Shown: piece after piece, positions 43,942 to 44,026 of the stretch
Layout of the letters: every line of letters starts with the position of its first letter
How positions within the stretch are numbered: the stretch's first letter is position 1
Source: Lachnospiraceae bacterium
Lineage (GTDB): Bacteria > Bacillota > Clostridia > Lachnospirales > Lachnospiraceae
NCBI GenBank assembly: GCA_021199495.1
Contig: JAJQHY010000034.1
Span: 1-44,026 of the forward strand
Direction of reading: 5' to 3'
Length of the DNA stretch: 44,026 bases
Position numbers and translations under genes: made by a program
Notes under the pieces: generated by a model
Seen by the model: the letters and a program-made list of their open reading frames with translations, nothing else
Database searches by the model: none
What the model was told of the DNA's origin: nothing

Positions 43942-44026
43942 ATATTTTTTCAGAGCTGCCTTATTCAGACCACCCGAGTTTGCCACTTCACTGATTGAAT
44001 GATAAAAATTTTTCCCTTATTTTGCA

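Overview
The window looks like a piece of a spore-forming Clostridia chromosome, most likely Lachnospiraceae-like. The reasons are an alpha/beta-type small acid-soluble spore protein with a sigma-G-like promoter, the Firmicutes order tig-clpP-clpX-lon-engB, strong GGAGG-type ribosome binding sites with occasional GTG/TTG starts, bacterial GltBD glutamate synthase, and a moderate GC content. Taxonomy is inferred from gene content only. No rRNA, tRNA, CRISPR array or intact transposon was seen.

Layout. 1-1830: the 5' end of a group II intron (remnant), then a minus-strand two-gene unit made of a radical SAM/SPASM enzyme with unusual cysteine spacing and a small protein that begins MKIRSDFVTNSSSSSF. 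1930-2645: a spore protein gene and a structured inverted-repeat element. 2650-12300: a MATE exporter, then the protein quality-control block tig, clpP, clpX, lon (interrupted by a one-base frameshift) and engB, then an AI-2E-family permease. 12380-17100: a HAD phosphatase fused to a CPBP membrane protease, two membrane-anchored XRE regulators, a decayed Rpn-type nuclease gene and a lipoprotein. 17320-23730: gltB-gltD behind a consensus promoter, with a 64-bp tandem repeat in the leader. 23780-28110: a second AI-2E permease, a DUF308 protein, an AlkD-like repair protein and enolase. 28330-35310: a nuclease-XPD helicase fusion, a GNAT acetyltransferase, queH, argS and a GH105 hydrolase. 35390-35480: a 26-codon type I toxin-like gene missed by ordinary gene calling. 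35600-41770: sulfur metabolism (cystathionine lyase-type enzyme, cysK, cysteine desulfurase, TtcA-like, TcdA-like) and an SCP2-domain protein. 41970-43940, minus strand: aquaporin, HIT protein and an Rrf2-family regulator.

How the parts may work together. Trigger factor, ClpXP and Lon form a folding and proteolysis unit. GltBD assimilates ammonia. CysK makes cysteine, the cystathionine enzyme links cysteine and methionine, and the desulfurase probably supplies sulfur to the TtcA-like tRNA thiolase. The Rrf2 regulator promoter and the cystathionine-enzyme leader share the half-site AAACCTAT, which suggests one regulon. The best candidates for something undescribed are the radical SAM/NSSSSSF pair, the multi-hairpin repeat family (three copies or fragments), the small toxin locus and the repeat-bearing gltB leader.
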